A DNA stretch of 64,000 bases, from the NCBI GenBank assembly GCA_963819115.1, contig CAWFUR010000011.1, positions 2,135,337 through 2,199,336 of the forward strand. The letters are read 5' to 3'. Source of the DNA: JACVRW01 sp963819115. GTDB lineage: Bacteria; Actinomycetota; Thermoleophilia; Solirubrobacterales; Thermoleophilaceae. Position numbers and translations under genes: made by a program. The notes beneath the pieces were generated by a model. It did no database searches. It was given only the letters and a program-made list of their open reading frames with translations, and was not told the origin of the DNA. Below, in pieces: positions 59,984 to 64,000 of the stretch (position 1 is the first letter of the stretch; each line of letters starts with the position of its first letter).

Positions 59984-61054
59984 ATGGGCATCGCTCTGGT
60001 CACCGGCTCCGGCGGGCTCATCGGCTCTGAGTCCGTGGCTCACTTCGTGCGGGCCGGCTTCGACGTGATCGGGCTCGAGAACGACATGCGGGCGCGCTTC
60101 TTCGGCCCCGACGCATCCACGCACCCGGTCACCGAGCGCCTCCAGCGCGCCTATCCGGACTTCCGCTCGCTCGAGATCGACATCCGCGACTCCGAGGGCG
60201 TGGACCGCGTGTTCGCCGAGCACGGCTCCAAGATCGAGCTGGTTGTGCACACCGCGGCCCAGCCCTCCCACGACTGGGCGGCCTCCGATCCGTTCACGGA
60301 CTTCGGCGTGAACGCCACCGGCACGCTGCACCTGCTCCAGGCGGCGCGCACGCACTGCCCGGACGCCACCTTCGTCTTCACCTCCACGAACAAGGTCTAC
60401 GGCGACACCCCCAACCGGCTGCCGCTGGTGAAGCTGGACAAGCGGCTCGAGCTGCCCAGCGACCATCAGTACTTCGGCGGCATCGACACCACGATGACCA
60501 TCGACGACTCGATGCACTCCCTCTTCGGCGTGTCGAAGGTCGCGGCCGACCTGATGGTGCAGGAGTACGGGCGCTACTTCGACATGCCCACGGTGTGCTT
60601 CCGCGCCGGATGCCTCACGGGCCCGAACCACGCCGGGGCCATGCTGCACGGGTTTCTCTCCTACCTGATGCGGTGCACCGTCACGGGCGAGTCGTACACG
60701 GTGTTCGGGTACGACGGCCTGCAGGTCAGGGACAACATCCACAGCGCCGACCTGGTGGACGCCTTCGAGGCGGTTCACCGCGCGCCGAAGCCGGCCGCGG
60801 TCTACAACATGGGCGGCGGCCGCTACAGCAACTGCTCCATGCTCGAGGCGATCGCCCTCTGCGAGGAGGTGTCGGGCAGGTCGCTGCACTGGACCTACAG
60901 CGACGAGTCGCGGATGGGTGACCACCGCTGGTGGATCAGCGACCTGTCCGAGTTCCAGGCCGACTACCCCGACTGGGAGCCGCAGTACGACCTGCGCGCC
61001 ATCCTGGCCGAGATCCACGACCAGAACCTCGAGCGCTGGAGCGCCGCCTCGTGA
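59984..61054 (+). CDS. CDP-paratose-2-epimerase-like SDR (second of pair)
   Basis: 356 residues, extended SDR. VTGSGGLIGSE binds NAD (Gly8, Gly11, Gly14); TAAQPSHDWA, STNKVYGDTPN, RAGCLTGPNHAGAMLHGFL and VFGYDGLQVRDNIHS are typical of the CDP-paratose-2-epimerase-like branch. The catalytic YxxxK reads FGVSK: Phe181 replaces Tyr while Lys185 is kept. I recall SLFGxSK as usual in this branch, so it may be a family trait. It acts in the cytoplasm on a nucleotide sugar; with its neighbour it may form a two-step route to a branched or deoxy sugar for the three glycosyltransferases downstream (inference). Its TGA overlaps the next GTG. Confidence 0.9.
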   Translation: MGIALVTGSGGLIGSESVAHFVRAGFDVIGLENDMRARFFGPDASTHPVTERLQRAYPDFRSLEIDIRDSEGVDRVFAEHGSKIELVVHTAAQPSHDWAASDPFTDFGVNATGTLHLLQAARTHCPDATFVFTSTNKVYGDTPNRLPLVKLDKRLELPSDHQYFGGIDTTMTIDDSMHSLFGVSKVAADLMVQEYGRYFDMPTVCFRAGCLTGPNHAGAMLHGFLSYLMRCTVTGESYTVFGYDGLQVRDNIHSADLVDAFEAVHRAPKPAAVYNMGGGRYSNCSMLEAIALCEEVSGRSLHWTYSDESRMGDHRWWISDLSEFQADYPDWEPQYDLRAILAEIHDQNLERWSAAS

Positions 61055-61872
61055 AGCTCTCGGTGGTGATCCCCGCGCGCAACGAGGAGGAGTCCATCCG
61101 GCCCACCGTGGGCGATCTCCTCGATGCCCTCAACGGCGCCGGCATCGACCACGAGATTCTGGTGGTGGACGACGGCAGCACCGACGGCACCGCCGCCATC
61201 GTGGCCGAGATCTCGGCGGCCCACCCCACGGTCCGGCGCGTGCCCTCTCCCTACAGCGGCGGCTTTGGCCTCACCGTTCGCGCGGGCCTCGAGGAGTACC
61301 AGGGCGACGCGGTGGCGATCGTGATGGCGGACGGCTCGGACGATCCCCGGGACCTGGTGCGGTACCACCACCTGCTGGAGGAGGGGTACGACTGCGCGTT
61401 CGGCTCGCGCTTCCTCCCCGGCTCGAACGTGGAGGACTACCCGCGGGTGAAGCTGGCCATCAACCGCGTCGTGAACTTCGGCATCCGGATGCTCTTCCGG
61501 CACGGCTACAACGACACCACGAACGCCTTCAAGGCCTACCGGCGCGAGGTGATCGACAACATCCAGCCGCTGCTCTCGAACCACTTCAACCTCACGGTCG
61601 AGCTGCCGCTGAAGGCCTTCATCCGCGGCCACAGCTACGCCATCGTCCCGATCGGGTGGCGCAACCGCGCCTTCGGCGAGTCCAAGCTCGGCCTGCGGGA
61701 GATGGGCAGCCGCTACCTCTTCATCGTGCTCTACGCCTTCCTCGAGCAGCATCTGAGCCGCGGGGACTACCGCCGTCCCGGCTTCGACCCGGCCGCCGGC
61801 CGCGGGCGTGCGCCCGCGCTCCGGATCGAGCCCGGCACGCGGCAGACGCCCACCGCCGGCCCCCGCGACTAG
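61051..61872 (+). CDS. GT2 glycosyltransferase, polyprenyl-phosphate type
   Basis: 273 residues. KLSVVIPARNEEESI, VVDDGSTDGT, YSGGFGLTVRAGL, VMADGSDDPRDLV (metal motif), FGSRFLPGS, NDTTNAFKAYRR and IPIGWRNRAFGESKLGL are typical of dolichol-phosphate-mannose-synthase-like proteins located beside sugar epimerases. A weak hydrophobic stretch (YLFIVLYAFL) lies near the end, followed by a Pro/Arg-rich tail. GTG overlaps the stop of the SDR (GTGA), so the two products are made together; the epimerase may supply its donor. Confidence 0.92.
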   Translation: MKLSVVIPARNEEESIRPTVGDLLDALNGAGIDHEILVVDDGSTDGTAAIVAEISAAHPTVRRVPSPYSGGFGLTVRAGLEEYQGDAVAIVMADGSDDPRDLVRYHHLLEEGYDCAFGSRFLPGSNVEDYPRVKLAINRVVNFGIRMLFRHGYNDTTNAFKAYRREVIDNIQPLLSNHFNLTVELPLKAFIRGHSYAIVPIGWRNRAFGESKLGLREMGSRYLFIVLYAFLEQHLSRGDYRRPGFDPAAGRGRAPALRIEPGTRQTPTAGPRD

Positions 61873-62841
61873 ATGGCGCCCGCCATCGCCGTCGTCATCC
61901 CGAACTGGAACGGGATGAGGTGGCTCCCCGGATGCCTCGGCTCGCTGGCCGCGCAGACGCTTGCTCCGGCGGAGACGATCGTGGTGGACAACGGCTCCAC
62001 CGACGGCTCGCTGGACCTGCTGGCCGAGAGCCCCGGGGTCCGCGTGCTGAACCTCGGCCGCAACACGGGCTTCGCGTTCGCCGCCAACCGCGGCGTCGAG
62101 GCGGCGCAGTCCGGCCTGGTGGCGCTCGTGAACACCGACATCGAGCTGGAGCCCGACTGGCTCGAGCGGATGGCGGCGGCGCTGGAGCGCGATCCCGGCG
62201 CGGCCTCGGTGGCGTGCAAGATGGTGGACCTCCAGCGGCCGGAGCTGCTCTACGACACGGGCGACGTGCTGCGCCGCGACGGCGCCTGCGAGCAGCGCGG
62301 GCGCTTCGAGCGCGACGACGGGCGCTTCGACGAGCCGGGCGAGATCTTCGGCGCCTGCGCCGGGGCGGCGCTCTATCGCCGCGACGCGGTGCTGGCCGTG
62401 GGGGGCTTCGACGAGCGCTTCTTCACCTATCTGGAGGACGTGGACCTGGCGCTGCGGCTGCGACTGGCCGGGTGGGGCTGCCGCTACGAGCCCGCGGTGG
62501 CCCGGCACGCGGGCGAGGGCTCGTCGGTGCGGCTCTCGCGCCCCCTGGGGCACTGGGTGGAGCGGAACACCGTCCTGCTCGTGGCCAAGGCCTTTCCGGT
62601 GCGCTGGCTCCACCTGGTGGCCTACCGCCAGCTCGGCTGGGCCTGGCACGCGCTCCGCGAGCGGCGCCTGGTGGCCCACCTGCGCGGCGCGCTGGCGGCC
62701 CTCCCCATGGTCCCGGCGATGCTTCGGGAACGGCGCGCGCAGCGGGCGGCTCCCGTCCCGGTGGAGATCGCCGTCCCCGCGCGGCCGATCCGCGGGCGGC
62801 GCGCCGGGGGCCACCGCTCCCGGCACGCGGCGCTCGACTGA
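61873..62841 (+). CDS. Rhamnosyltransferase-like GT2 glycosyltransferase
   Basis: 322 residues. AVVIPNWNG, VVDNGSTDGS, GRNTGFAFAANRGVE, LVNTDIELEPDWLERM (metal motif NTD), GACAGAALYRRDAV and FFTYLEDVDLALRLRLAG are the standard order of WbbL/RfbF-type rhamnosyl or similar transferases. HAGEGSSVRLSRP and the region after it end in a basic tail. ATG follows the TAG of the previous gene directly. It adds a sugar to a lipid-linked or polymer glycan in the cytoplasm (family knowledge); the sugar is unknown. Confidence 0.92.
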   Translation: MAPAIAVVIPNWNGMRWLPGCLGSLAAQTLAPAETIVVDNGSTDGSLDLLAESPGVRVLNLGRNTGFAFAANRGVEAAQSGLVALVNTDIELEPDWLERMAAALERDPGAASVACKMVDLQRPELLYDTGDVLRRDGACEQRGRFERDDGRFDEPGEIFGACAGAALYRRDAVLAVGGFDERFFTYLEDVDLALRLRLAGWGCRYEPAVARHAGEGSSVRLSRPLGHWVERNTVLLVAKAFPVRWLHLVAYRQLGWAWHALRERRLVAHLRGALAALPMVPAMLRERRAQRAAPVPVEIAVPARPIRGRRAGGHRSRHAALD

Positions 62842-62842
62842 C

Positions 62843-63952
62843 GTGACCACGCTCCTCGCCAGCTACTCGGGCCATTACGGAGGCGGTGAGCGGCTGCTGG
62901 TGGACTACGCGGGGGCACTCGAGGGGGAACGGGTCCTGGCCTGCCCCGAGGGCCCGCTGGCCGAGCACGCCCGCGCGGCCGGCCTGCGCGTCGTCCCGAT
63001 CCCCCGGCGCCCGCTCGAGCTGCGCGGCTCGATCCGGCAGAGGGCCGCCGCCGCGGCCCGCCTCGCGGCCCACGGCGCCGAGGTGCGCCGCCTCGTGCGT
63101 GAGCTGCGCCCTGAGCTCCTCGTGGCCTCGGGGATGCGCTCGGCGCTCGCCCTGGGTGCGGTTCCGCTCCCCCTGTCGGGCCGTCCCTGGACGGCCTTCC
63201 TGCACAACGACCTCCTGCCCGGCCCGCTCGTGGGCCGCCTGGTGCGGGCCGCGTCGCGCCGTTTCGACCGCGCGGTGGCCCTGTCCCACGCGGTGGCCCG
63301 CGATCTCGACCCCCAGGGGGCCCTGGGCGAGCGGCTGCGCGTGTGCCACCCCGGAGTGGACCTGGAGCGCTTCGGGGCCCTCCCGGCGCCCACAACGCCC
63401 GGAGAGGCCCTGCTGCTCGGCGCCATCGTGGACTGGAAGCGGCCCGGCCTCGCCCTCGAGGCGCTGGCACTCGCCGCGACCAGGCTGCCGCAGGCCCGGC
63501 TGGTGGTGGCGGGCGCGCCGCTCGACGCGGGGGGCGAGGAGCTGCTGGACCGGCTACGCGCCCGGATCGGGCAGCCCGACCTCGAGGGCCGGGTGCGGAT
63601 CACGGGGCCCGTGGATTCGGTGAGCGCGCTCGGCGAGGCGTCCTGCCTCCTGCACTGCGCCGATCGGGAGCCCTTCGGCCTCGTGGTGCTGGAGGCGCTG
63701 GCCTGTGGGCGGCCCGTGGTGGCCCCGGCGGGCGGTGGACCGGCCGAGCTGCTCGACGACTCGGTGGGCCGCCTCTACGAGCCGGGGAACGCAGCGGCCG
63801 CCGCCGACGCCCTGGTGGAGGTGCTGGGCGACCCGCGGGTCACCCTGCGGATGGGCGCGGCCGCGCGGCGGCGCGCGGAGGAGCGCCATGACGTGGCCGG
63901 CGCCCGCAGGCGCTGGCTCGAGGCGGTCGGCGGCCCCGCGCTCAGGCGCTGA
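62843..63952 (+). CDS. Family 4 glycosyltransferase (GT4)
   Basis: 369 residues, GT-B fold. SGHYGGGERLLVDYAGAL opens the N-terminal Rossmann domain (GGGE loop for the acceptor), ASGMRSALALG and VALSHAVARDL follow, HPGVDLERFG begins the donor domain, and REPFGLVVLEALACGRPVV contains the EX7E donor-binding motif. GTG is one base after the previous stop. It is last in the visible part of the operon with the epimerases; it adds a nucleotide-activated sugar in the cytoplasm. The acceptor is unknown. Nothing is recognisable in the remaining 48 bases of the window. Confidence 0.92.
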   Translation: MTTLLASYSGHYGGGERLLVDYAGALEGERVLACPEGPLAEHARAAGLRVVPIPRRPLELRGSIRQRAAAAARLAAHGAEVRRLVRELRPELLVASGMRSALALGAVPLPLSGRPWTAFLHNDLLPGPLVGRLVRAASRRFDRAVALSHAVARDLDPQGALGERLRVCHPGVDLERFGALPAPTTPGEALLLGAIVDWKRPGLALEALALAATRLPQARLVVAGAPLDAGGEELLDRLRARIGQPDLEGRVRITGPVDSVSALGEASCLLHCADREPFGLVVLEALACGRPVVAPAGGGPAELLDDSVGRLYEPGNAAAAADALVEVLGDPRVTLRMGAAARRRAEERHDVAGARRRWLEAVGGPALRR

Positions 63953-64000
63953 AGCCCGGCCGCGAGGGAGGCTCGCCGGCCGGGTGCACTCCGGAACCGC

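Noticed and set aside
1..64000. CRISPR array, insertion sequences, integrases, tRNA or rRNA genes
   Set aside because: No regularly spaced repeats, transposase motifs, terminal inverted repeats or cloverleaf-like segments were noticed on reading both strands; the similar stretches are diverged protein paralogs, not DNA repeats.
63953..64000. Start or end of a further gene at the right edge
   Set aside because: 48 bases are too few to support any call.

Overview
The window is very G+C-rich bacterial DNA (visibly around 70%; not counted) with almost no non-coding space. Leaderless-looking starts, many GTG/TTG starts, an LPXTG surface protein, a UbiA relative resembling decaprenyl-phosphate phosphoribosyltransferase, and abundant polytopic glycosyltransferases all point to an actinobacterium. 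My guess is a soil Thermoleophilia/Solirubrobacterales-type lineage, but no rRNA or marker gene is present to prove it.

The window is essentially one cell-envelope glycan region. It holds about 21 large polytopic membrane proteins, most of GT-C type (an acidic residue just after TM1, a bundle of membrane helices, then an extracytoplasmic C-terminal domain). They fall into paralogous sets. Family A has five copies (1-1079, 5896-7545, 9288-10889, 16538-18196, 38119-39738). Family B has three (3854-5899, 29995-32523, 53139-55231). Family C has six (24140, 36515, 42065, 47334, 51250 and 56833 regions). Family D has two (34740, 45559), and YfhO-like proteins two (20744, 48869). There are also singletons at 2025, 32539 and 44088. 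Around them sit eight GT2 glycosyltransferases, one GT4, three methyltransferases, an O-antigen ligase-like protein, an acyltransferase-3, a membrane sulfatase-like protein, a spermidine-synthase-like membrane fusion and four SDR sugar-nucleotide enzymes. GT2 enzymes of DPM1/GtrB type probably charge polyprenyl phosphate with sugars in the cytoplasm; GT-C proteins would use those donors outside; the ligase, acyltransferase and sulfatase-like protein would finish the product.

Layout: a minus operon (7545 to 1), a plus operon (7732 to 11842), then short alternating transcripts to 23273; a long plus operon 23351-32523 (GT2, family C, SDR, UbiA, SDR, acyltransferase, family B); a divergent pair at 34.7 kb leading into a plus operon to 40472; a minus pair (41956 to 40476); a long plus operon 42065-51253; minus genes 55231 to 51250; LPXTG protein and GT2; minus family C (58788 to 56833); and a plus operon 58910-63952 with two CDP-paratose-2-epimerase-like SDRs and three glycosyltransferases.

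The most unusual signals are: (1) a repeated TANNNTCG box 6-8 bases before start codons that lack a ribosome binding site; (2) several genes whose best start is CTG, nearly always as CTGA overlapping an upstream stop, sometimes of a tiny upstream ORF; (3) C-terminal domains shared between unrelated membrane proteins; (4) two large membrane genes broken by single-base frameshifts; (5) three convergent gene pairs whose stops share one palindromic CTAG.
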